A program made the translations under genes and the position numbers. A DNA stretch of 64,000 bases, from contig CM055097.1 in NCBI GenBank assembly GCA_029204225.1, positions 75,530,065-75,594,064 of the forward strand, written 5' to 3'. Source of the DNA: Diphasiastrum complanatum (Eukaryota > Streptophyta > Lycopodiopsida > Lycopodiales > Lycopodiaceae). Positions 33,043-45,156 of this stretch are shown here, piece by piece. The notes below the pieces were generated by a model that made no database searches, had not been told where the DNA came from, and was given only the letters and a program-made list of their open reading frames with translations. The first letter of the stretch is position 1, and the number at the start of each line of letters is the position of its first letter.

Positions 33043-33455
33043 TGAAAAGAAATTAGCATTCAAAGAAAATGTACAAGCAGTCACTATGATTAGGGCTAGA
33101 GAGGTAGAAGTGTTTGAGAAGGATTAACACAGAGTCAATTCTAACACTCACTTCATTTCCTAGTACAAACAACTACAGCAGAGTCTGAGCACACATTGTT
33201 AACAAGTGACACATACATAATGGAAAACATCTGACTGCAGAAGCATATTAAATCACTAGTAGGGACAAGCCCTTGTTACAATCAAGAAGGAGCAAAACGT
33301 ATCTCTGTCAAAACATGCATTAAGGGCTGTCTGACTGCACACCTCTCTAACTTATGCTATTTGAGTGTATAACCCTCACACCCAGTGCTGCACACATATA
33401 TACATAGATTCCCATATTGAATTGATTACTAACAATCTTGTAACTATGCTAGTTA
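33043..33455 (-). repeat. 3' LTR of the gag-only Copia element
   Basis: Uninterrupted copy; where the right LTR has long AC runs this one has only CACACATATATACATAG. Confidence 0.65.
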
Positions 33456-33612
33456 ACTATTTGTTTGACTTAGTTGTGTGTAAGTGGCCTTAAGGCTAAG
33501 GGTAAGGTCACTTTTTATGTATTACAAGATTTCCATTCATTCCTGACATCGCAATGGGGTGCTTGGCCTCATTCAACGGTGGTGGAGTCTTTCGCACAAG
33601 ATACATATCCAT

Positions 33613-34561
33613 TTAAAGGGTGTTTTTTTTGGACACAATATGTGACGTAGCTCCAGAATCAATAATAATTGGCATCACCTTGCCACTTGAGATCAACACA
33701 TGATTTTCAAAGGTGACATCAGAAATGGTGTATGCCATCTCAATGTTGTCCTCCTCATTGGGTGGTTCGTCAACCACGTTTTCCCTTTTCTTTTGGGATT
33801 TGTTCATCGGGGTGTGCCAACAGTTAGTGGCATAATGCCTCTTTCTTCTGTAATAGTAGCATATTACATTCTTCTTGTCCTTCTTGCTATTTCTCCCTTG
33901 ATCATCACCATGATCTTTGTTAGTTTTAAATTTTCCCATTCCTTTGTCTCTGTTCTTGGTGAACAATGCCTTCTCTACGTTATCACCCCTCACTTTCTCT
34001 CTCATAAGCTTTTCTTCTGCAATAGTGTTTGCAGTTGAATCAAATGTTTGATCAGGCATTCTCATGAGGATTGTTCTGAGTGATTGATAACTTGCAGGAA
34101 GGCTCTTGACAAGAAACAAAAATTGTTAGATTGTTGGAACCTTGTGCTCTACTCTGGCAGCATCTAACTGGGCAAAAATAACTTTCTTGTTAATGTGCAA
34201 GTCACACCCATTCCATTTTAAATTGAGGAGCTGATTACTAAGATGTAATACCTCAGTTTCGGTCTTGCTCTCATAACTATCATGCAATATTTGCCAGATT
34301 CGAGCCGTTTGCCTCACAATCCTTTGTGGGCATGAGAATCTCCTCTGTGAGTGATAAAAAAATGATAGATGCAGCTCTATCATCTCTTTTGGTCCATTCC
34401 GACTTTTCTCTCTCTCCTCCATCAACTGGGTATGGCTCTGTGCCATCCACAATACTCCAGATGTTTTTCCCTTTTAGCAACATCTTCATCTTGTGTTTCC
34501 ACACACGGTAGTTTGATCCATCAAATAGTATGCTTATCTTCTGCAACAGACTCGTGGCCAT
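33613..34561 (-). pseudogene. Copia gag and start of protease
   Basis: 34561-34280 opens with ISILFDGSNYRVWKHKMKML and GKNIWSIVDG, the usual Copia gag start. A frameshift near 34300 leads to 34452-34126 (QTARIWQILHDSYESKTE and LLNLKWNGCDL); a stop near 34123 separates 34119-33613. That last part holds LPASYQSLRTILMRMPD, a decayed zinc knuckle CYYYRRKRHYATNC in which the second cysteine is tyrosine, and IIIDSGATSHI, the protease active site. It stops just after protease begins. Integrase, reverse transcriptase and RNase H are absent, so the element could only have moved with help, and the frames are now broken. Confidence 0.85.
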
Positions 34562-34635
34562 TTGGCAATTGGTCTTTTCACCTATCTAGGCAATCACCTA
34601 GGCACTGTTTGGAATCGAGGAATGCTAGCCAACCT

Positions 34636-34647
34636 GCTTTGATACCA
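34636..34647 (-). promoter_or_regulatory. Primer-binding site (tRNA-iMet type)
   Basis: GCTTTGATACCA directly precedes the LTR start TGAAAAG at 34648. Confidence 0.75.
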
Positions 34648-35021
34648 TGAAAAGAAATTAGCAAAAAAAAAAAATGCAGAAGCAGTCACTATGATTAGGT
34701 CTAGAGAGGTAGAAGTGTCAAAGAAGGATTAACACAGAGCCAATTCTAACACTCACTTCATTTCCTGGTACAAACAACTACAACATAGTCCGAGCACACA
34801 TTCTTAACTAGTGACACATACATAATGGAAAAAATTCTGACTATAGAAGTATAGTAAATCACCAGTAGGGACAAGCCCTTGTTACAATCAAGAAGGAGCA
34901 AAACGTATCTCTATCAAAACATGCCTTAAGAGTTGTTTGACTGCACACCTCTCTAAATTCTGCTATTCGAGTGTATAACCCTCACACCAAGTGCAGCATG
35001 CACACGCACACACGCACCACA

Positions 35022-35022
35022 T

Positions 35023-35099
<77 letters not shown>
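35022..35099. repeat. (AC)n microsatellite
   Basis: About 39 uninterrupted AC units, preceded by CACACGCACACACGCACC. Confidence 0.95.
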
Positions 35100-36050
<951 letters not shown>

Positions 36051-36157
36051 GATTCCCAGAATGCATTGATGACTAACAATCTTGTAACTATGCTAGTTAT
36101 CTTTAATTTCTAGTAAACACCTTCCTACGATCTACTGTCACCTCAAACCATTGGAAT

Positions 36158-36358
36158 CTATTTTTCCAAGCTATGAAGATAGGTTGTGCGTGAGTCACCA
36201 TTTCTGCAAGTTTTCCATTCAGACCACTTTATTTGATTTTGGCAGTCCGTACAAAACGTGTACTCAGAAGGGTTTAAGTTCACAATACTTACAATTTTTT
36301 GCTTCTTGCATTCATCTTCATGCCAGCACAAGTATCTCATAAGATCTTTGTCCTCCAT
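36158..36358 (-). other. Unrecognised 66-codon frame
   Basis: The minus-strand frame has a protein-like composition with YTFCTDCQNQIKWSEWKTC, suggesting a small metal-binding segment. It ends beside the LTR at 36365. It may be a piece of an exon or of an element; no function is assigned. Confidence 0.2.
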
Positions 36359-36939
36359 AGTAAATTTTATGTGCCAAACTTAGCATTCAAACATCTAATC
36401 CATTCATTAACATCAAATTACAATGGAAATACAAGAAATATAAAAAGTAAGCCAAAAATCAAGAAGATAGCTAAACATAGCAAAATTTCACCAAAATAGG
36501 CAAAGTAAAGTATCATTATTCATGATTATTAATCATTCACAAGATAGGGGCCTGATTTTAGAGCGTGATCATAGCTCTCATGTGATTTTAGGCACATGAA
36601 CCACTTTCTCCATCAAGAAACCTCTCAAAGAGAAGCTCCAAGATCTCTTAAAACTCAAAATTACAAAATGAACAATAGCCTCCAAATTTAGCACAATCTT
36701 AGCTATTTATAGTGGTCATTTGTGGCTCTACTATAAGTTTGGGGCCTTATTTGACTATTTGCAAAATGCCGAGAGAGAGAGGGAGGGGTAGAGGCTGGAG
36801 AGGCGCATGAGAGTAGAGAGAAGAGAGGGAAAAAAACCATCAGAGGGCACCTAAGAGAGAATAGGGAGAGAGAACGTGCGGGAGATAGGCAACATGCGAG
36901 AGATGGGGGTGGGTGGCACTAGGGAGTGGTACACGTGGG

Positions 36940-37100
36940 GAGGGTTAGGTTTAGGCTAAAGTTTTTTTTTTTTTTCTCCTTCAATGTTTATTCAGGCCCT
37001 AGGGTTAGGGTTAGGAAAATTGGCTAGGGTGTCTCTTTGTTTTTGCACTTTTTTTTCTTGAAGGTAGGGATAGGGTTGTGCGAAGGTAGGGTTAGGTCAG
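36940..37100 (+). repeat. Degenerate TTAGGG-like motifs
   Basis: CTAGGGTTAGGGTTAGG near 36996 plus scattered GGGTTAGGTTTAGG and AGGGTTAGG. Too few and too irregular to be a true interstitial telomere array. Confidence 0.35.
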
Positions 37101-37638
37101 ATTTTTTTTTTAAATGAACCTGCGAAAGCTTCAGATTGAAGAAATAGGAAAAAAATTAACAAAGGAGCAAAACTTCAGAAATGAAAAGTTGATGTGCTCT
37201 CCCAAATTTCCACCAAAAACTAGTTTTAGATCTCCTTCACAAAAATTATTATATCTCTCTCAATTTTCAACCAAATTGGCTGCAAATTGGCTCAAATTCA
37301 AGCTAAGGCAGAGTTTACAATCCATTAAATTACAATCACAAAAATCGGCCAAAATTTCAGCCAAAAATGGAGAAAAACAGTCTGCAAAAACTATAACTAA
37401 TTAAAAATGGAAGTAAATCACTAAAATGGCCATAACTTGGTCATTATAGCTCCAAATCAGAAAAGTTTAGTACCTCCAAAAAGTAAACAAAAGACCTTTT
37501 GATCTACAATAAGAAATCACACATATAATGAAGATTAGATGGTAAAAAATTGAATCAAAGCTTGCTGGAAATTGGAAAAATAAGAAACTCTACCAAACTT
37601 AACAAAAACCACCAAATCTGATGGGGAAAGGATCTTAG

Positions 37639-37650
37639 GCTCTGACACCA
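37639..37650 (-). promoter_or_regulatory. Primer-binding site, variant
   Basis: GCTCTGACACCA differs by one base from GCTCTGATACCA. Confidence 0.55.
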
Positions 37651-38083
37651 AAATTGTCATGTGCCAAACTTAGCATTCAAACATCTAATCCATTCATTAA
37701 CATCAAATTACAATGGAAATACAAAAAATCAAGAAAGTAAGCCAAAAATCAAGAAGATAGCTAAAAGTAGCAAAACTTCACCAAAATAGGCAAAGTAATT
37801 GAATCTTGTTTTAGTTTCAATAGCTAATCTAGTTCTTGATTGTTCTTTGATTCAGTAGTTAGTAGTAGGATCGTTCTATGTGCTGAACGTTGATCTGCTT
37901 GAGCTGTAGATGGTTGCATGGCTAGTGTATGCATGTAGCTGAGTATCGGATTTGAGTTACCTACTGACAGGCTGGGAAATATCGACCGAACCACAACTTC
38001 ACGATCCTAACATGTCCTGAGTTACACCTCAACCACCGCTAATCGTTCAAAACTCGAACGGAGTCATAACTCCACATTTAGAA

Positions 38084-38167
38084 TCAAGGGTGCTGGCTCA
38101 ATTGGTTATTTTGACATCCAAAGTTTCTTTGGTCTCAAGTTCGAGCCTCCCCTTGGAAACCAAGAAG
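38084..38167 (+). mobile_element. 84-bp tRNA-like retroposon with 19-bp TSD
   Basis: The 84 bases are flanked by perfect direct repeats CATAACTCCACATTTAGAA at 38065-38083 and 38168-38186. Inside are an A-box-like TGGCTCAATTGG (38094-38105) and a B-box-like AGTTCGAGCCT (38138-38148), spaced as in tRNA-type RNA polymerase III promoters. CAAGGG near the start can pair with CCCTTG near the end like an acceptor stem, and CCAAAG/CTTTGG forms a central stem. It is best explained as a reverse-transcribed tRNA-like RNA or very short SINE. Confidence 0.75.
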
Positions 38168-38214
38168 CATAACTCCACATTTAGAACGAACATCTCTTTG
38201 ACATCTTGATCGAA

Positions 38215-38870
38215 GGAAACCGTCACATCTCAACTGGACCCTTCAGTCCAAATTTCAACCGGAGTGCTCAATCCAAACTTGACCGGAGCACTGCCATCAA
38301 TTCTCAACCGGAGCATTTCTTTCGCACCTCAATTGGAGTGTTCAGTCAAAACTCGACTGAAGCACTGCCATCAATTCTCAACCGGAGCATTTTGCTTGCA
38401 TCTCAACCGGAGTGCTCAGTCCAAAGTCGACCGGAGCACTGCCATCAATTCTCAATCGGAACATTTTGCTCGCATCTCAACCGGAGTGCTCAATAAAAAC
38501 TCGACTGGAGCACTGCCATCACATCTCAACCGGAGCATTTCGCTCACTACTCAACCGGAGTGTTTAGTCCAATCTCGACCGAAACACTATGCCCAGATCT
38601 CGACTGAAGCACTTTGTCAGATCTCGACCGAAGCATTTTGTTCAAATCTCAACCGAAGAACTCTCCTCAGATCTCGACTGGAGCACTCTGCTCAGATCTC
38701 GACCGGAGCACTCTCCTCAAATCTCAACCGGAACACTGCTCTTGAATTTCAACCGGAGGCCATAGTCACCTCTCAACCGACGACCTACTTCCAATCTCAA
38801 CCGGAGCTGGACCTCTGTCAAATTTCAACCAGAGCCGGAGCCTCACTCAAGTTCCAACCGATGCACATCT
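38215..38870 (+). repeat. Leader tandem array, unit ~27 bp
   Basis: More than twenty units around CTCAACCGGAGCACT or CTCGACCGGAGCACT follow one another at ~27-base steps upstream of gag. The same motif, inverted, fills the leader of the 46.6-59.2 kb element. Apparent long frames with LNRS repeats are translations of the array. Confidence 0.9.
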
Positions 38871-39059
38871 GTCCTTGACTGTCACAAACCGTAGTAGACT
38901 GCAATATTACGGTTTACAGCCTTCAACGACCTCCATTGACCATCCCCAACCGAAATCAACTCATAACAGACCACAACAACCGCATTCCGACAACCGTATC
39001 CACCGTAACTAGAGTGCACGAGTTTATTTCCACAATCCTACAACACTCTACGAGCTGTC

Positions 39060-40366
39060 ATGGATCGCCCTAACGATCCGAATACTACAGAGGACTATCC
39101 ACCAGAGATGGTCTCCCCATCTACCAGACAAGCTCGATTTAACAGGTATTCCAGGATGAAATCCCAAGTCCGAGAGCCATCCACAAACCCATTCGACAGA
39201 TGGGAACCTACGCATTATGAAGCTCCATACGAACGACCACAATTCCATGCTGCCGAATCATCCCATGCAAGAGCTCACTTAAACGGAGCTTTTGCAAATA
39301 ATGTTCCACATACTGAAAAAAGGACCCCAAAGCTAGACTTACCTAAGTACGATGGTAACACTGATCCTCAGAGATTTCTCCAAGTCTTTGAGAACACTTG
39401 TGACGTCTACGGCGAGACATCACTAGAGGCCATGATACAGCTCTTTTCGATGACCATGATCGATTGCACACGAGAGTGGTTTTTTAACCTTGATCGTGAA
39501 GATAAACATGACTGGTTACTCTTGAAAGAGGCATTTATCAAACGGTTCAAGCCTTTTCGCTTGATAGAAAGTCCTTTTGTCAAACTAAGTAATATCAAAA
39601 TGACAAAAGACGAAAAAGTACGTGACTATATCGAACGATTTAAACGATTAAAAAGTCAGGTACAAGAGCAACCTACCAAGTCTATGCTCATCATTTGGTT
39701 CCTCGTTGGACTTCCCCGATGGATCAGACGTGAACTTCGTTCCAATGATGAATATACATCATTGAAACAAGCCATGTCTGATGCCATTCGAGAAGAAGAC
39801 GAGGGCTCAGATGTTGAGGAACCATGAGAACGAAAAGCACATCGTGTTGTCCAAGAAGCTCGACCAAATAATGACACACGAGAACAATTATGGAAAACAC
39901 AGATGGAGTTGCTTAATCAGCAACACCAACAAAAGATGGAGAAATTCACAAAAGAGTTTCAAAACACTCTTAAGTCTATCCAAAGTTCGATGCCAGGTCA
40001 GTTACCCACTGGCCAAATCCATCATAGACGAGAGAACACGTGGTGCCCTCACTGCCGAGGTACACACACTGGCAATGAGTGCCCTTCATACCAACCAGTC
40101 CCAGATACCTCCTTGATCGAATGTGAAATCTGCGACTTTTATACCTCCCTTTATTGCTATTATAACCCGAGGAATCAGCCTCACAACCAGTCAGGAGGAC
40201 ATTATCAACCTCCTCAACAACCATTTGTTTCATAGCAACAACACACGTCCTATCCACCACGAAACAACCAGATCCATATACAAGAGTTGCCCAGACAACC
40301 TAGACATGAACCTCAACAACAGCTGGCACTCTTAGGACCACCACCACGAGGACAACAAGATCTAGT
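39060..40366 (+). pseudogene. Gypsy gag, interrupted by stops
   Basis: From MDRPNDPNTTEDYPPEM the frame runs through TPKLDLPKYDGNTDPQRFL, a gag block AFIKRFKPFRLIESPFVK and YIERFKRLKSQVQEQP, to an in-frame TGA at 39825 where the paralogue at 54.1-54.7 kb has an arginine codon. The same frame goes on through REQLWKTQMELLNQQH and the knuckle CPHCRGTHTGNEC, hits a TAG at 40233 (Q-to-stop), and ends near LLGPPPRGQQDL at 40.36 kb. There the sequence switches abruptly to a minus-strand Gypsy polymerase. Belongs to the same family as the element at 46.6-59.2 kb. Confidence 0.85.
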
Positions 40367-42340
40367 CAGGAAGATCATCATTGACTGGTGCAGTTGCTTT
40401 TTCAGCACTTGGTAGTCTGGAAAGGTGATCCGCCATGAAATGTTGGGACCCTTTCCGAACGATTATACGGAAATTAAATTCCTCCAAAATTAGTAGCCAT
40501 TGAGCTATTTGTCCCGCCTTACAGGACTTATTAACGATATATAGGAGTGCTTGATGGTTTGTGTAAAAAGCAAAAGTATGGCCTAATAAATAATGTCGTA
40601 GTTGTTGTACCGCATAGACCATTGCCAATGCTTCTCTCTCTGTAGTGGTATAGTTTACTTCTGCAGGCACAAGTTGTTTGCTTAAGAAACGTATGGGAAA
40701 GTCCTTGCCATACTCGCCCGGTTGTGCAAGAAGACCCCCAATGGCATACTAACTTGCGTCAGTATCATACATGGTATTCTTTCGTGTAATCTGGCGAGCG
40801 GAGTATGGGAGCTGTTGTGAGTGCTGTCTTCAACTCCTCAAAGGCCTTAATTCGTTCTTCGGTCCAGCGAGGATCTACCACAACTAAATAAATGAGACGT
40901 GCCTTGACGGCATAGTCGATTATAAAGATGCGATAGTAGTTGGTATGACCGAGGAAGACATATACTTCCTTCACTGTTGCAGGTAGGGGCTTGTCCATGA
41001 TAACCTTGATTTTTGACGAGTCGATAGAAATACCGTCCTTTGATATTATATGCCCAAGTACAACCTTGTGGGTGACCCATATTTGGCATTTATCAGGGTT
41101 TAGTGAGATGTCGAACCTACGACATCGAATGAAGATTTTCTACAAGGTGTCTAGGTGCGTAGCAGCGGAAGAATGTACACCTAGATCGTCAAGATAAATC
41201 TCCACGACCCGATGTAATAGATCTTGGTTGTATGACCCGTTGGAATGTTGAGCATTAGAGGAGTTCTTAATCCAAAAAAGACCCTTTGTAAAGATTCTTT
41301 TGATATTTTTTCTCAATTTTTTCTTACACATAGACCAATCAAAACACTCAAATTTGAAATCTACGTAACATAACTTTTTGAGTCCACATTTTGATTCCAC
41401 ACTAAAAATGGCATAACTTTTTAATGGTAAGTCCGAATTTAGTGGAGTTTGGTGCATTAAAAAGCGCTCGACAAGGGCTTTCCAATGATATGTTAGATGA
41501 CATACTTTTGAGCTATGATTAAAAAGTTATGGCAAGTCAAAAGTATTAGTGTTATAATATTTTAATAATATAAAATACATCTTGCACGAATTCTTAAAGG
41601 GTCTTTTTGGAGCTCAAAACTCCTCTAATGGGGGCGTTACATAAGCCAAAAGGCATAATGTCATAAGCGTAAACGCCACTCTCTGTGGCAAAAGCCGTTT
41701 TATGTTTATCTTCAGGGGCTATTTGAACAAGGAAATAGCCACTGAACCCATCCAAGAAGCTGAAAGCTTCAGCTTCTGCCATTTCCTCTAATATTTGGGT
41801 CATTAGGGGCAAGGGAAAATGGTCTTTCTTCGTAACTGCATTAAGGTTCTTGAGGTCAACACAGATACGAAGCTTGCCGTTTTCCTTGGGTACAACCACA
41901 ATGGGTGATACCCAATCAATATGTTGAACTTCATAAATGAAACCAACATCCAGCAATTTCTTAATATATTCGTCGATCCTCTCACTATAGACTGGGTTAC
42001 TGAGGTAAGGTTTAGCCCTAACAAGCTTAGCATTGTCTTCTAGAGGAATCCGATGTACTACTATTTCAGGGGGGATTCCTTTCATCTCGGTATAATTCCA
42101 TGCAAATATATCCTTATATTTGCGTAATAAAGTCTCTAGATCAGACAGTTGGGTTGATGACAAATGTGCACCAACATGAACTATTAGATCTATGTCCTCG
42201 TCAGGATCTTTAAGGTTTAGTGGAATTGTCTTAGCGGGTCCTTCAAAGGAATTGGAACTTGGTGTAGGTTCCCGATGTGGCTGGTGAAATGGAGGAAGGA
42301 GAGAAGAGTTAGAGGGAGGTAGCTCATTAGCTAATGCTTT
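40363..42340 (-). pseudogene. Gypsy reverse transcriptase and RNase H, split by a MITE
   Basis: On the minus strand the reverse transcriptase frame opens near 42340 and runs through LSDLETLLRKYKDIFAWNY, RICVDLKNLNAVTKKDHF, AEAFSFLDGFSGYFLVQI and YDIMPFGLCNAP to 41640. A 378-bp MITE then intervenes. Beyond it TFQRVIQ, EIYLDDLGVHS (the YxDD catalytic box), FLGHTNYYRIFI and APILRSPDY complete the polymerase; 40670-40362 is RNase H (TTTEREALAMVYAVQQLRHY, FAFYTNHQALLY, FMADHLSRLP). Integrase is absent: at 40363 the sequence meets an oppositely oriented gag. It has several frameshifts. Confidence 0.85.
41253..41630. mobile_element. MITE, 378 bp, inserted in reverse transcriptase
   Basis: Left end CATTAGAGGAGTTCTTAATC and right end AACTCCTCTAATG are inverted repeats. 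The match continues inward (CAAAAAAGACCCTTT versus AAAGGGTCTTTTTG), giving imperfect TIRs of about 38 bases. The interior is AT-rich and non-coding. Removing it rejoins NAP and TFQ of the reverse transcriptase. The target duplication is unclear. Confidence 0.8.
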
Positions 42341-42599
42341 AATCTAATGGAGATACATTAAAAAAGCATAATCCATGGAAATAGCAAAGCATAGAAAAAT
42401 AGAAAGCTTCAATGAAAATCATTAGACAAGAAAGCAAAAGCTCACGAGAATGCTTGAATCCACAAAGTGGTAGAGTTTACTCCTCTCTATTAGCATGTAA
42501 AATGGAGTACAAGAGGTGCCTTTTTATTCTTCGGAAGGCCCTTGCCCCTTTGCTTCTATTGGCTATTTCATTAAAGAGAGGATTGAAATCCTAACCCTT

Positions 42600-43107
42600 C
42601 ACAAGAAACACATCTAAATCTAAGGTGCACACAGAAGCACACTCCACCTACCACCACTTTGACTTTGTAGGGTCCACGGGTTTCTTGATGGCGCCTTATT
42701 AGATAGCCAGTAAGTTGCTGCTTAAATTCAACGCGAGCAAAGCTGTGTTCGTCGGCCGGTCAAACAAAGACTTTGTTAACGCCCTCCAACCAAAATTGGG
42801 CAATCCACGTTTGAAATTTATTGGGCCATGGAGGGCCGAGCATTGATGTTCTATGATACAGCCTTGCCACTAGGAGATGATCCTCTAGCTTGTCAAATGC
42901 CAAGGCTTTATTTGAATCAAAGAATAGCGAGGGCAAAAAATCATCCCATTTGGTGGGGACCCGTAGCAAAAACTCTAGATCGCAGACAAATTCAACAGCC
43001 GCACGAACTGTGGGATCCAAGCACTTGAAGTATTGCTTATGAAATTGGACTAGAGCCCTTTTGGCATCTACGTCTGTTCTTGAGTAGATCTTTGGCCAGT
43101 TGAGCAT
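42600..43107 (-). other. Unrecognised minus-strand frame upstream of the Gypsy polymerase
   Basis: 43107-42760 encodes 115 residues (RAAVEFVCDLEFLLRVPTKW, then FLPSLFFDSNKALAFDKLED). After a stop it continues in register with HSFARVEFKQQLTGYLIRR and ETRGPYKVKVVVGG to about 42640. It is in the right place for gag or protease of the neighbouring Gypsy but I do not recognise such a domain. It may instead be a captured or host fragment. Confidence 0.3.
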
Positions 43108-43544
43108 CCTAATGATAATATGGGGTACTGATATTTTTACACAAAGGCATTGGGCAAAGATTTATTTGAGAAGCATATGTTGTCTCTTGACAAGGAAAAA
43201 CATAGCTTCAATGTTGGCAAGCTAAATTTGAGAGGGAATGTGAAAATTATGCAAATATCCAAGTTGGAGAGCTATTCATTAGTTTGACCAAAAGTCAAAG
43301 TGTGGCCTCACACATCTGAAACTAGCAAAAAAAGGTCAGAGTCTAGAATTCATATTTTATTATTTAGTTCGTAGTTAATTGTCGAATAGATGAATCTAGT
43401 CCATTGATTTATTGGATGGCTACGATTTGGGATGAAATACTAGTTTTAAAAGCTTCTATGTTTTACCTACTAAATTGGCTAAAGTTTTCTCATTATGTAT
43501 CTCTCATTTTTTGTGATGAACTTTAAAGAAAAAGGTCACACCCC

Positions 43545-43549
43545 AAAAG

Positions 43550-43577
<28 letters not shown>
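43545..43577. repeat. (CT)n microsatellite
   Basis: About 15 CT units. Confidence 0.9.
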
Positions 43578-43580
<3 letters not shown>

Positions 43581-45092
43581 TTTAGTACATCAAAGAAGTG
43601 TATCTCCTATCTCCTATCATGTAGGCGCTCTTTATCATGTAATAGAATCAAGTTTCCAATCTTTTGTCAATCCTTTTTATATCTAGAAAAAGTTCATCAT
43701 GCACAGTAAAGAGCTAGTTTCTCAAATGCTTGTTATGCTATGCATGTTACAGGTTTTAAAATTTTAAATTGTTTGGATCTTGACACTATTAGGGTTTTCT
43801 TAGTGTTTGAAACTTTTATAATCTCTAGTATCTCATAAACAGGCCTTTGCATTTATAATGATTATTCATAAATCATATCTGGTTTTTCTAAAAGTTTGTA
43901 TATTTCTCAGTGCTAAAGCATAAGGATAAAAAAAACGTATTAAAACTTTTGTGAATTTTTGCATTAGTAAAGATTGAAGTTTGTGGTACTATTTGGATCA
44001 AACCCAAATCCTAGCATGTATGAATTTTTAAGGTTGCAATTTTTTCCTCTCATAGGAGCATAGCTTCATTTGCATTTCATGAAAGCATGAACAAGCAATA
44101 AGAGTTATTTCAACATAAATTTGCTATGTTGGATTTAAGGCATTTTTTTCCTTGAAGAAATTTATTTAGAAATGCTCACAATCATCTAGAAATAATAGCA
44201 ATTTCAAAACAAATAATTTTTTTGTAAAATTTTAGCCTTATGATATGTTTTGTGTAGAACAAGCTAATTGAACTAACTTGTATTTTTGAAAATTGTATAT
44301 GAATCTATTTGCAGCATCTGAATGTTTCCAATACTCTATCTTCCAATAGGGATTCTAAAACAAAACTCATGGGCATTTCTTATTGTGACCATTTGTGTGT
44401 GAGCTTTCTTGAGAGATTATATTGAGGAAGGGACAATATGGCAAGTTGGGTAAGAGGGAAATTCATGCCTCTTTTGATATGTTCACAATACTTGGGGCTT
44501 GGCTTCCAAGTTAGGCTGACATAAAACTGTACATTTGTGCATAAAATATATAGTATATTGTGAGTAATGAGCTTTGCACTAGCTTTTGGGTGGTGGGGAA
44601 TGAGAGATTAGATTGAAATATTTGAAAGGAGTAATGAGTCATATCCATTATCATCAATCCATATTGTCGTGTGTTCTTTTAAAACTGAACCTGCCTTTAA
44701 GGCACTCGTTGCATGAGACCACAGCTTATTCAAGTAGATTAATTTGCCTTGACAGCCTTTCACATAACTCTCACCAAGTGGTGATCCCTTGACAAATCAT
44801 CTAATTCCCTAGACAGGGACAGATCTCTATCAGCTTACATCATGCTACAACACGATACTTCAAACCTAAAAGATGTAGCTGCACATACAGTCAAATTGGC
44901 ATTTGACATGTAACCAAAGAACCCCCTCCTCCAAGAGAGTTTGTGAAAAGGAAATGTCATGAAATTTTCTAAGCATCGTAAAGAAGGGAACACAATGTAA
45001 CGAAATGAGTTGAATCATTACAGTCCTAGCAAAACTGACTCTGTAAGAGTTTGCCTCATCGAATAGAGTTTAAGCCGTACGCAACATGTGAT
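43578..45092. other. 3' flank of HCF136, no further gene seen
   Basis: AT-rich. The part next to 45093 should hold the HCF136 3' UTR; its end could not be fixed. Confidence 0.4.
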
Positions 45093-45156
45093 TCAACTCA
45101 GGTAGCGAAGTAGTACACCATCATTCCCAAGTACAAATCCTTTATCATCTATGAAC
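45093..45156 (-). CDS. HCF136: HCF136 terminal exon
   Basis: Preceded on the minus strand by TTCACAG as acceptor; reads (K)FIDDKGFVLGNDGVLLRYLS then TGA at 45093-45095. 64 bases, all coding. Confidence 0.9.

Larger units (their letters stand above)
36365..37798 (-). mobile_element. LTR element remnant with two partial LTR copies
   Basis: The ~143 bases starting ATGTGCCAAACTTAGC are present at 36369 and 37660 with few differences, and a primer-binding-site-like GCTCTGACACCA at 37639-37650 precedes the second copy. Orientation is therefore minus, with the right (5') LTR cut off at about 37798. In the left LTR, TATAAATAG on the minus strand near 36706-36714 is a plausible LTR promoter. The interior has no coding motif. 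Confidence 0.6.

Noticed and set aside
36940-37100. Interstitial telomere
   Set aside because: Only two or three TTAGGG words in tandem, and not the usual plant TTTAGGG series; likely chance in a G/T-rich stretch.
38215-38870. Possible CRISPR-like array
   Set aside because: Units are contiguous and variable with no constant repeat plus unique spacers; the context is a plant retrotransposon leader.
38206-38878. Open frames of 96 and 204 codons rich in Leu-Asn-Arg-Ser
   Set aside because: They translate a ~27-bp tandem DNA array in more than one frame, which is expected for a repeat whose unit is a multiple of three.
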